Assembly (NCBI GenBank): GCA_050303415.1
Contig: JBNLBS010000012.1
Span: 1 to 64,000, forward strand
Direction: 5' to 3'
DNA length: 64,000 nucleotides
DNA from: JBNLBS01 sp050303415
GTDB lineage: Bacteria; Pseudomonadota; Gammaproteobacteria; Methylococcales; Methylomonadaceae
The notes beneath the pieces were generated by a model. It had not been told where the DNA came from and made no database searches. It saw only the letters and a program-made list of their open reading frames with translations. Shown here one piece after another: positions 1-7,569 of this stretch. How positions within the stretch are numbered: the first letter of the stretch is position 1; each line of letters starts with the position of its first letter. The translations under genes and the position numbers were made by a program.

Positions 1-367
1 TCTGTCCCATTTTGATACCTTAATGTTTGACGTGTATTGTCTCTCATTAAAGTGTCCGGTGCTATTAAACCACTACAAGCCGTTTTGGTCTTGTACCTGG
101 TAGGGAATTTGAAGCCCCTGCCCTATTTCCGCAGCAAAATTGTTTAGTGTGAGAATGGATGGCTTACTGATGATTTCAAGCTTGCCTTACCTTCCTGTAT
201 GAAAAAACATAGGGAAAAGGCAATTTGGAAGAGAGGCTAACTCTGATTTAAATTAACATTAGTAACTAATTATTTTTTTAAACTATAATGCGCCTTAGCA
301 TTGATGTTAATTTTAAAGTAGAATGCTAGTTAATAACACTATAAAAATAGTTAATCAAGGAGTTGAG
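1..367. other. Intergenic, no gene recognised
   Basis: This stretch before the first plausible start codon has no convincing reading frame on either strand. The last part, from about 240, becomes very AT-rich and probably holds the promoter of the small plus-strand ORF at 368. No transposase remnant or RNA gene was recognised. Confidence 0.4.
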
Positions 368-505
368 ATGTTTTTTAAATACTTGGGAATAGTGCTGTTA
401 ATCAGCCTGACTCTTTTAAGCATATTTCTTTCACTCTCTAAAATTAATAATTTGAAAGAAGATTTAAGTGATAAAGCGGACATATCTGAATACCAGAAAC
501 CTTGA
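368..505 (+). CDS. Small single-pass membrane protein, 45 aa
   Basis: The ATG at 368 follows an AAGGAG ribosome-binding site at 357-362 with 5 nt spacing, which is why this start is preferred over upstream in-frame codons. The product has one hydrophobic segment (about residues 4-22, rich in Leu, Ile and Ser) and then a short charged tail, so it is probably a small inner-membrane protein with one helix. No family is recognised. A second membrane micro-ORF follows 25 nt later and may be cotranscribed. The good Shine-Dalgarno and membrane composition support a real gene, but the length limits certainty. Confidence 0.45.
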   Translation: MFFKYLGIVLLISLTLLSIFLSLSKINNLKEDLSDKADISEYQKP

Positions 506-530
506 AATAAAGAAAATACTGTCATAATCA

Positions 531-671
531 ATGCATTTACTTAAAGACTTTTTAACAAATTTAGTTTTTGTTATTTTATTTTTACTGCTCACCTCTTCAT
601 TACTATACGATTTTGGTATGGAAGCAATTAATTTAGACCCAAGTCTTGATATTCAGAACCAATTTAGATAG
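531..671 (+). CDS. Possible small membrane protein, 46 aa
   Basis: An ATG-initiated frame of 46 codons ends with TAG at 669-671. Residues about 8-26 are strongly hydrophobic (Leu, Val, Ile, Phe), followed by an acidic, Asn-rich tail. The upstream sequence is only weakly purine-rich, so translation initiation is uncertain. It follows another single-pass micro-protein by 25 nt and converges on the cyclic-di-GMP gene, whose stop is at 732. It could be real or a chance AT-rich hydrophobic frame. No homologue is recognised. Confidence 0.25.
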   Translation: MHLLKDFLTNLVFVILFLLLTSSLLYDFGMEAINLDPSLDIQNQFR

Positions 672-731
672 TCTTTAATCACTTTCTTCAGTATTTCAAG
701 TCTTAAAACTAAACGGAGTTTCCTTAAAGAA

Positions 732-3700
732 TTAGCTTTTTTGGCTTTGAAACAATTTTACAAATTCAGCAGCAGTGACCGGGCGACTATACAGATAGCC
801 CTGTATTTCATCGCAATTAAATCTTTTAAGGATTGCCAACTGCCCTTCATTTTCCACACCTTCGGCAATGACAGTTAATTGTAGATTATGTCCAAGTTGA
901 ATGATTGCCTTAACAATCGCTGCATCATCCGAATCCTCAACCATATCCCGTACAAAGGATTGATCAATTTTAAGTTTATCAACAGAGAGTTGCTTTAAAT
1001 ACGACAAGCTGGAATAGCCGGTGCCAAAATCATCAATTGAAAGTTTGACACCGATTTTTTTTAAATTGTGTAATGTTTCTATTCCCACATTAAGGTTACT
1101 GAACAATGTCGACTCAGTCAGTTCCAGTTCCAAATAACTGGCAGGAAGTCCGGACAAATCTAACGCGTTGGTTACAGTTTCTATAATATTGCCGCGTTTA
1201 ATCTGAAGAGCAGAGAGATTTACCGATATAGTGAAAGATGTCATTTGAGCAGTTTCCCGCCACAATTGTGCCTGTTTGCAGGCTTCATTTAACACCCATT
1301 CACCTATGGTGCATATGAGACCGCTTCTTTCGGCCAGAGGAATAAATTTTGCCGGGGAAACAAGACCACGTTCCGGATGTTGCCAGCGCAACAAGGCCTC
1401 GGCACCGATGATGTGTCCGGTAAAGCAATCTATTTGTGGCTGGTAATGTATAAATAATTCTTCATTTTTTAGTGCATCATGCAATTCTGATTGCAGTTTC
1501 ATATTCTCAACGGCATCAATATTCATTTGTTCGGAAAAAAAACGATAAGTATTTTTTCCTGCATCCTTAGACTGATAAAGTGCCGTATCAGCATGTTTTA
1601 GCAGAACATCTACATCACGGCTATCATCCGGATATAAACTAATGCCTATACTAAAGGAAATATTCAGTAACTGTTGATTAATAGATATTGGCTCATCAAA
1701 TATATCGATGATTGCCTGAGCAATTAAATCCAGCTGGGACAATTCATGCAGATCCGGTAATAAAATGATAAATTCATCCCCACCCTGGCGACTAATGGTG
1801 TCAGTTTCCCGAATGCAAGTTTTTATTCGTTCAACTGTTTTGACCAAAAGTTGATCACCCACAGCATGTCCGAGGCTATCGTTAATATGTTTAAAATTAT
1901 CCAGATCAAGAAAAAATACAGCCAACTTTGATTGCTCACGGCTCGAAAGTGCCACGGCCTGGTCGAAGCGATCAAGTAACAACAGTCGATTTGGTAAGCC
2001 GGTTAAAGGGTCATGGTATGCCAGAAACTCAACCTTTTTTTCCGCCTCTTCCTGTGCAGCACGCGTACGTATCGTTTGAATACCATAGGCCAGGTCTTTG
2101 GCCAGTTCTTCCAGTAATTCGACTTCTTCGCTAACAAAAGAATTGGGTATGTCCGAATAGATTGAAAGCACGCCAAAAACATATTTATCATTGAACAATG
2201 GCAGTGCAATACTCGAGCGAAATTCATATTTGTTTGTAGACTGTTTCCATGGTGACATAACCGGATTGGAGCCGGTATTCTGATTGATGACAGTTTTACC
2301 TTTTCTAATCGCCGTTCCGGTTGGTCCCTGTCCAAGAGCAGTATCAGCCCAGCTGATTTGTATACTGTCCAGATATCCATTGGCTTTTCCGGATTGAACA
2401 ATTGGCTTTACCGTTTTGGATTCATTGTTTTCTTTAAACCCAACCCAAGCCATTTGGTAGCCTCCGGTTTCTACAATTAGATTACAAACGTCATCCAGAA
2501 TGGCCTGTTCATTTTGTGCATGAACTAATAAGGAGTTGGTTTTACTTAAAAGCTTGAGAGCTCGAGCCAATTTGGTCTGGATCTCTGTCGCTTGTTTTCG
2601 TTCGGTAATGTCATGCGCATAAACGAAACAGTATTGCTCCTCATCTAATGCTATAAAATTAAAAACCACATCTACCGGAAAAATGCCTGTATTTTTTCGT
2701 TGGTGTAACGCCTCGATATGAATGACCTCAGTTTTTTTAAGCTCCGCCCAGATTGAAAACCAGGATTCTGCAGAAAAATCGCTCATAAAATCCCAAAAAT
2801 TTTGACCAACCAATTCAATCCGGTCATAACCCAGTTTTTCGCAGGCATAGTCGTTGGCGTACAGCACGACTCCATCGGAATTCAGTTTGTAAAACGCACT
2901 TTTACTTTTGGCGACAGCCGTCTGCATAAAGCGTAATTCGTTTTCGGCCCGCTTTTGTTGTGTAATATCTTCATAGATACCGAGAATCCCTATTACATCA
3001 TTATCTAGATTATATAAAGGCGCTTTGGAGGTACGTAACCAGACTTGCCGGCCGCTGGCCGTGGTTTGTATTTCTTCGTAAGAGAGTTTGGATGAAATGG
3101 AATCTATAACCTGTCGATCATCATTTCTATATTGATTAGCCTGGTTTTTCCATACTAACTGAGTATCAAATTTACCGATTACATTCTCGGGAATGGTTTT
3201 CCCTGCATCATTGGCGAAAAGAGTATTACACCCCATGTATCGAAATTCACGATCTTTCCAGAATACACGAAAAGGAATTGCTTCAATTACGGCCTGTAGT
3301 AGATTTCGCGATTCATAAAGACGTTGATAAGGTGCTCTAATGCAGCCGAAAAAAACACTTCTATAGATAAAGGTATAAGCAATAACTTTATATATATGAC
3401 CCAGCAGATTGAATATATCGGTAACATCAGCATAAAGGGTGAAAAATAATTCACTTAATGCCATCATAGTGACGGCAGTAAACAATCCCATTACATCGTA
3501 AGGTTTAGGGGCATGCATTTGCTGAAGAAATCTTAAGGCCGCAAGCATGTAAAGAAATATGATGAAATATTCTGCGTTGATTTTGAAAGGCGTTAAGCCA
3601 TATCCGGGAATAAAGGTTCGAGGAATCCATTCGGGCTGCATAAATTCAACCCAGGTCAGGATGCCTACTAAAGATAAAATCCCCATCAGTATCAGCCAGC

Positions 3701-4136
3701 GCATCATTTCCAAGCGCATGGGGCGCCAGGGCAAAAAAGTAATGATTAATAAGCCAAATGCCAACAATGACCGAGCTGCCAGCCAGAAATCAATAGCCTT
3801 TTCCGGTCCACTGGGCGTAATAAAAATCGGCATGCCCGGGTATGAAATCGTGTGTAAAAAATCCAGTATTGCGACACCAAAAAATATACTGGCCAACAAC
3901 ATGAAATTACCGAGGTGATCCTTATCGTAGGCACTCCAAACCACTGCGAAAACCAGCATTGATACGATTATGGCAATAAATTCGAGGAGTGTATGTAACG
4001 CAGTGTAGTTAGCGATGCCTTTAATGGTATACAGCGGTGGAAATAACCAACAAATTAAAAAGATTCCGACAAAAATCAGAAGCATTAAAAAAACAGACTT
4101 GAGCTCAATTAGGTAACGCTTATATATCCACTTCAT
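732..4136 (-). CDS. MASE3-PAS-PAS-GAF-GGDEF-EAL cyclic-di-GMP protein
   Basis: An inner-membrane signalling protein predicted to make and/or break cyclic-di-GMP. The N-terminal ~270 residues form a multi-helix membrane sensor of MASE3 type. Two PAS domains follow (about 275-400 and 405-520), then a GAF domain (about 535-705), GGDEF (about 720-880) and EAL (about 890-1130). The GGDEF signature is intact within RQGGDEF near residue 787, so cyclase activity is possible. The EAL signature is intact (EALLRW near 912), and the later DDFGTGYSSL and IAEGVE motifs are also present, so phosphodiesterase activity is possible too. The gene stands alone, with no partner in its direction. Which activity dominates cannot be read from sequence. 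The input could be redox or a small ligand through PAS/GAF. Confidence 0.93.
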   Translation of the reverse strand: MKWIYKRYLIELKSVFLMLLIFVGIFLICWLFPPLYTIKGIANYTALHTLLEFIAIIVSMLVFAVVWSAYDKDHLGNFMLLASIFFGVAILDFLHTISYPGMPIFITPSGPEKAIDFWLAARSLLAFGLLIITFLPWRPMRLEMMRWLILMGILSLVGILTWVEFMQPEWIPRTFIPGYGLTPFKINAEYFIIFLYMLAALRFLQQMHAPKPYDVMGLFTAVTMMALSELFFTLYADVTDIFNLLGHIYKVIAYTFIYRSVFFGCIRAPYQRLYESRNLLQAVIEAIPFRVFWKDREFRYMGCNTLFANDAGKTIPENVIGKFDTQLVWKNQANQYRNDDRQVIDSISSKLSYEEIQTTASGRQVWLRTSKAPLYNLDNDVIGILGIYEDITQQKRAENELRFMQTAVAKSKSAFYKLNSDGVVLYANDYACEKLGYDRIELVGQNFWDFMSDFSAESWFSIWAELKKTEVIHIEALHQRKNTGIFPVDVVFNFIALDEEQYCFVYAHDITERKQATEIQTKLARALKLLSKTNSLLVHAQNEQAILDDVCNLIVETGGYQMAWVGFKENNESKTVKPIVQSGKANGYLDSIQISWADTALGQGPTGTAIRKGKTVINQNTGSNPVMSPWKQSTNKYEFRSSIALPLFNDKYVFGVLSIYSDIPNSFVSEEVELLEELAKDLAYGIQTIRTRAAQEEAEKKVEFLAYHDPLTGLPNRLLLLDRFDQAVALSSREQSKLAVFFLDLDNFKHINDSLGHAVGDQLLVKTVERIKTCIRETDTISRQGGDEFIILLPDLHELSQLDLIAQAIIDIFDEPISINQQLLNISFSIGISLYPDDSRDVDVLLKHADTALYQSKDAGKNTYRFFSEQMNIDAVENMKLQSELHDALKNEELFIHYQPQIDCFTGHIIGAEALLRWQHPERGLVSPAKFIPLAERSGLICTIGEWVLNEACKQAQLWRETAQMTSFTISVNLSALQIKRGNIIETVTNALDLSGLPASYLELELTESTLFSNLNVGIETLHNLKKIGVKLSIDDFGTGYSSLSYLKQLSVDKLKIDQSFVRDMVEDSDDAAIVKAIIQLGHNLQLTVIAEGVENEGQLAILKRFNCDEIQGYLYSRPVTAAEFVKLFQSQKS

Positions 4137-4355
4137 TTTATACAGGCTAGAGCCTTACATTAACCATTTTTGACTCCTACGAGCCTGAATTGACAAGGGC
4201 TTATAAAATAAAAAATTATTTGATAATTCTGGAATTTAGGACATATTCGGACTAACGCTTAAGATGCAAATATGCTAATCGGTTTAAATTATACCTTATC
4301 ATTGGATGGCTGCCTAATAGCTACACAAAGCATTCCACGCGATTTACGTCGTCAG

Positions 4356-4661
4356 TCAAGCGCAAATATAAGTTTTCCATGCAGCGACCGCCTTTTCAAA
4401 ATCATCTAGTTTACAGGTTATGCTTTCTCCGGAGTAATCCTCTTCGATCTCAATAGAGTCGGGTAATAAAGTCAGGGTGTAGGCATTACCGATCCTTTCC
4501 CATGAAGAAAGCTTGCCTATCTTCACCAGTCGAATTTTTTCTAACAGCTCGTCTGTCCCCTTTGGACTATTTTGGATGTCAATAACGAGATAAGCGTTGA
4601 TCAGATCATGAACCGGATCATCTTGACAACGGCCCGGCCAGGTAAAACTGTTCTCTGTCAT
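4356..4661 (-). CDS. Putative immunity protein for the EndoU-type nuclease
   Basis: A 101-residue acidic cytoplasmic protein without signal peptide or membrane segment. It begins inside the stop of the upstream nuclease gene (ATGA overlap at 4658-4661), so the two are translationally coupled. I do not recognise the family directly. The immunity role is inferred from its small size, its acidity against a basic nuclease, and the toxin-immunity gene order. Residues 60-85 are rich in Glu, Asp and Ser and could mimic RNA charge. Alternative: an unrelated hypothetical protein that happens to be cotranscribed. Confidence 0.6.
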   Translation of the reverse strand: MTENSFTWPGRCQDDPVHDLINAYLVIDIQNSPKGTDELLEKIRLVKIGKLSSWERIGNAYTLTLLPDSIEIEEDYSGESITCKLDDFEKAVAAWKTYICA

Positions 4662-5209
4662 TTACGTATTGGAAATGCCGTATTGATGGTATGGTTATAC
4701 GGTGGAGCAAAACCGATAGAAAACAGATCACCATTTTTATTGCAATAATTGGTTGTATCGTCGCCTAATGGATTGGGGCGGTTTTTTCCGCATCGTACCC
4801 AGCCGGGGGCACCCGAAGGACATTTTTCCGGATGTGAAGACGCATAGGCGATAGAATTCAGAACTTGTTTCTGGGTACAAGAGTCGGGAAACATAGATGA
4901 GAATTTTTGTTTATCAGGATGATCTATATAGCGCCATTTTCCGGTGTAAATTCCCGCAGCATTGGGCTTGTCCTGAATGGTAAAACTGGCCACTGTTGAA
5001 GGATTTTCATCTCCGGGCCGCGAATGGAAGCCCTTGGGCTTGCCGTTATATTCACCACAGAAAACATGAAGTTGATTAAACTTGATCCCATTGCTCAGCG
5101 TAACCCAATGGGGTAATGTCGAGCAATCAATTTGGGCTGAAACAGAAAAAGGAAAAAAACTTATAATCCATATCGAAGATAAGCCGATTAACTTTTTAAC
5201 TGTTTTCAT
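4658..5209 (-). CDS. Secreted EndoU-type ribonuclease (toxin-like)
   Basis: A 183-residue protein with a clear Sec signal peptide: KK near the N terminus, hydrophobic stretch about 8-22, likely cleavage after the Ala of SVSA. The mature part resembles the bacterial EndoU fold. His48 (in LHVFCGE) and His62 (in GFHSRPG) are 14 residues apart, like the catalytic pair of EndoU RNases. A Gly-x-Tyr-x-x-Lys stretch and a C-terminal Thr/Tyr-type region follow. EndoU domains usually sit at the C terminus of large polymorphic toxins (CdiA, Rhs); here the domain is alone behind a signal peptide. Six cysteines in the mature chain suggest disulfides in the periplasm or outside. It has a good start (AAGAGG before the ATG) and overlaps the putative immunity gene. 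It could be an exported antibacterial effector or a periplasmic RNase. Confidence 0.75.
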   Translation of the reverse strand: MKTVKKLIGLSSIWIISFFPFSVSAQIDCSTLPHWVTLSNGIKFNQLHVFCGEYNGKPKGFHSRPGDENPSTVASFTIQDKPNAAGIYTGKWRYIDHPDKQKFSSMFPDSCTQKQVLNSIAYASSHPEKCPSGAPGWVRCGKNRPNPLGDDTTNYCNKNGDLFSIGFAPPYNHTINTAFPIRK

Positions 5210-5397
5210 AAACGCCTCTTGAAGTTTAAACTTTAAAACAAGTCTAACTTACCCCCTATGCCTTGCCTATGTCAATTGATTAACTTCGGCAGTTTTACTA
5301 AAGCAAGAAATCAACCCATATTTGATTTAATGTGGAGAAACAAGGACGGTAATAATTAAATTCAGACGAGTTAGTTAAATATGATTGATCGTTTTGG

Positions 5398-6066
5398 TTA
5401 TTGTTTTCCACTAGCGAAGGATTTTAATTCTAAGACACTGTCAAGAACTGTAATAATTTCATCACAAGGAATAAACTCGCTTTCACTGGTTAAAATATAT
5501 TCAGCTAAGGTAGTTATTGTTTTCCAATACACAGAATTGGAAGTAAAAAGGTAGGCCTGGTTAAATAACTCAAAAATCTTATCTTCTATCTTTTGAGGCT
5601 GGCTTAAACCGCTACAAAGTTTTAAATGGTTATAAGCCTTGTTAATATCAGATGTCCCGCCATAATTTTTCAATTCGGTTAAGGTAATTGAATTCCGGTG
5701 CAAAAACTTTCCATCTTGTTCTGCAATGAATTTAGCTTCAGCTAAAGGGCCAACCAGTAAATTAATTACATCAGCCTCGTATGCTTGTTGAAAATTTAAT
5801 TGCTCAGATTCGGATAAAGAAGAATGATCAACAACCTCGGAATATAAATCATGAATAAGTTGACCATCAACAACTTCTGCAAACCATTGCGGGCATGAAG
5901 TCGTCGGTTTTTTAACCTTGATGGCAAAATGAACCGGTAAAAGCTGTTTGTCCCGATTGTTAATATAAATTGCCGCTGCATGTCCGGCCTCATGATAGGC
6001 AATTTTTTGATGTAGTTCCTGGTAATTTGTCCGATACATATCAGACTCATATTGTATTCGTTCCAT
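5398..6066 (-). CDS. Stand-alone M41-like (FtsH peptidase-type) zinc metalloprotease
   Basis: A 222-residue soluble protein resembling only the peptidase half of FtsH. The zinc motif is HEAGH at residues 25-29. A Gly-Pro-Leu-Ala-Glu-Ala-Lys segment near 106-112 corresponds to the GGRAAEE helix of FtsH. GGTSDI near 136-141 corresponds to the GASNDI segment, whose Asp is the third zinc ligand. There is no AAA+ ATPase domain, no transmembrane helix and no signal peptide. Without the ATPase it cannot unfold substrates itself, so it may cut flexible peptides or depend on a partner. The start is supported by GGAGAG just upstream. The gene is monocistronic, with the nuclease pair downstream on the same strand. 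Confidence 0.75.
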   Translation of the reverse strand: MERIQYESDMYRTNYQELHQKIAYHEAGHAAAIYINNRDKQLLPVHFAIKVKKPTTSCPQWFAEVVDGQLIHDLYSEVVDHSSLSESEQLNFQQAYEADVINLLVGPLAEAKFIAEQDGKFLHRNSITLTELKNYGGTSDINKAYNHLKLCSGLSQPQKIEDKIFELFNQAYLFTSNSVYWKTITTLAEYILTSESEFIPCDEIITVLDSVLELKSFASGKQ

Positions 6067-6306
6067 AAAAATCTCTCCAAAAAAGGCGGCCTGATTGTAA
6101 GGCCGCGATAGGAAGGATATAACTCAATCATAGGTGAGAACCATGCGTTGATGAAAGAGTTGCAAAAAGTGTAATGGCCGACCGGCATTTATGGAATGTG
6201 GCATAATGTCGCGCGACAATAAGCCGCAGTTTTTGGCATATATACTGCAATGTTAATGTGTTTTGCCTGGATAAAATTGAGTAATTAACGGTGTGTTTAG
6301 ACAATC

Positions 6307-6323
6307 ACCTAATCAAATTAGGT
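6307..6323. promoter_or_regulatory. Short perfect dyad, possible operator
   Basis: ACCTAAT and ATTAGGT are perfect inverted repeats separated by CAA. The 17-bp dyad lies in otherwise AT-rich intergenic sequence, 240 nt upstream of the metalloprotease start. It may be a repressor-binding site, but a chance occurrence is possible. Confidence 0.25.
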
Positions 6324-6503
6324 TATTTAGCTTAATGTTTTGGGGGATTTGACACATTTTTTGACTTTAAATATGTTGACGACAATATTTTTGCAGCTAA
6401 CACATCAGTTCGTAAAATGTAAAAAAAACAAATTGCCCGGCACCTTTTGCCAGATCTTTAAAGAAACGTGGGTTAATTTTTACGACTGTGGAGAACAGGA
6501 AAA

Positions 6504-6550
6504 GTTGATTTCATTCTTAAAAAGTCAGTCGAGTCTTGAATGAAATCAAC
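6504..6550. repeat. 13-bp perfect inverted repeat, 21-nt loop
   Basis: GTTGATTTCATTC at 6504-6516 is the exact reverse complement of the sequence at 6538-6550. It lies 14 nt past the stop of the DHOD-like gene (minus strand), so it could stop or stabilise the nifJ-operon transcript. Neither side is followed by a T tract, so it is not a classic intrinsic terminator. Confidence 0.5.
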
Positions 6551-6564
6551 TTATGCTGGTTTGA

Positions 6565-7569
6565 TCAAAGGCTATAACTGTTCAATAAGGTAATATAATT
6601 GGAGCGCTCAAAAACCTCAGGATTATTACAGCGTCGTTGACTTAATTCGCCTTTAATTTCATGGATTGACTCAAATTCATGTTGTTCCATCCAGAGTCTC
6701 ATGTTTTGTTCGATTTTCGCCAGATAGCCGGGACCATGTTGTAATAACACGGAGCATAACTGGGTCACATCCGCACCGGCTAAAAGCATTTTTAATGCAT
6801 CTTCAGCGTTATGTATGCCAGTGGTTGCCGCCATGGACAACCCAATCTGTCCATATAGAAGAGCAATCCAGCGTAGAGCCAGCATTGATTCTGAAGAATT
6901 CGACAAATGCAGCTGGCTATTGACTTTTAACTCATCCAGGTCGATATCAGGTTGATAAAAACGATTAAATAAAACCACAGCATCCGCGCCCTGCCCTTGT
7001 TCCAGCTGTTTGATAAAATGCGGTAAGGCTGAAAAAAATGGCGATAGCTTCATGGCAATAGGAATGGAAACATGCTTTTTTAATTCAGTCAGTAAAGTTA
7101 AATACCGTGTTTCTATATTGGAACTACTTTCATTAATATCCGATGACAAATAATAGACGTTCAATTCCAGGGCATCCGCACCAATTTGTTCCAATAAACG
7201 ACCATGTTCGATCCAGCCATTCATCGATACGCCGTTTAAACTGGCAATAACCGGGATATCCAGACTTTCTTTCAGGCTGGCTAATTGTTCCAAATATTGA
7301 TCCAGATTATGCTGATAATTATTATGGAAAGGCAAAAAACTCTCCGCCTCGGCATGACCAATACCCTGGTGAATTAAAAACCTGGCTGCTGTTTGTTCTT
7401 CCTGAAATAACTCTTCTTCAAATAAGGAATACATAACTAAGGCGCCGGCGCCGGCATCTTCCAGTTTTTTGGCCGAATCCAGACTACGGGATAACGGTGA
7501 TGCGGAAGGTACCAGCGGATTTTTTAGTTTAAGCCCCATATATTCAGTGGATAAATCAATTGCACTCAT
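6565..7569 (-). CDS. Dihydroorotate dehydrogenase-like flavoprotein
   Basis: A 334-residue FMN-type TIM-barrel of the PyrD/PreA superfamily. It shows the N-terminal KNPLVPSASPLS segment that matches the start of the class 1 DHOD barrel, a central ASLNG strand, the MKLSPF strand with its lysine, and the C-terminal AATTGIH and AGADVTQLCS phosphate-binding region. Its start overlaps the stop of nifJ (ATGA at 7566-7569), so it is translationally coupled to pyruvate:ferredoxin oxidoreductase. Proteins annotated as DHOD-like occur next to nifJ in other bacteria. It is therefore unlikely to be the pyrimidine enzyme and may move electrons to or from ferredoxin or flavodoxin. The true substrate is unknown. 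Confidence 0.85.
   Translation of the reverse strand: MSAIDLSTEYMGLKLKNPLVPSASPLSRSLDSAKKLEDAGAGALVMYSLFEEELFQEEQTAARFLIHQGIGHAEAESFLPFHNNYQHNLDQYLEQLASLKESLDIPVIASLNGVSMNGWIEHGRLLEQIGADALELNVYYLSSDINESSSNIETRYLTLLTELKKHVSIPIAMKLSPFFSALPHFIKQLEQGQGADAVVLFNRFYQPDIDLDELKVNSQLHLSNSSESMLALRWIALLYGQIGLSMAATTGIHNAEDALKMLLAGADVTQLCSVLLQHGPGYLAKIEQNMRLWMEQHEFESIHEIKGELSQRRCNNPEVFERSNYITLLNSYSL

Larger units (their letters stand above)
6067..6564. other. Intergenic region with two inverted repeats
   Basis: About 500 bases between the metalloprotease start and the end of the DHOD-like gene. A plus-strand frame with TTG start (6340-6543) exists but lacks a ribosome-binding site and family features, so I do not call it a gene. 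The notable content is a 7-bp dyad at 6307-6323 and a 13-bp perfect inverted repeat at 6504-6550, listed separately. The upstream 250 bases presumably hold the metalloprotease promoter. Confidence 0.5.

Noticed and set aside
6340..6543. Plus-strand frame of 67 codons with TTG start
   Set aside because: No ribosome-binding site, no family features, and its end lies inside the 13-bp inverted repeat; treated as intergenic.
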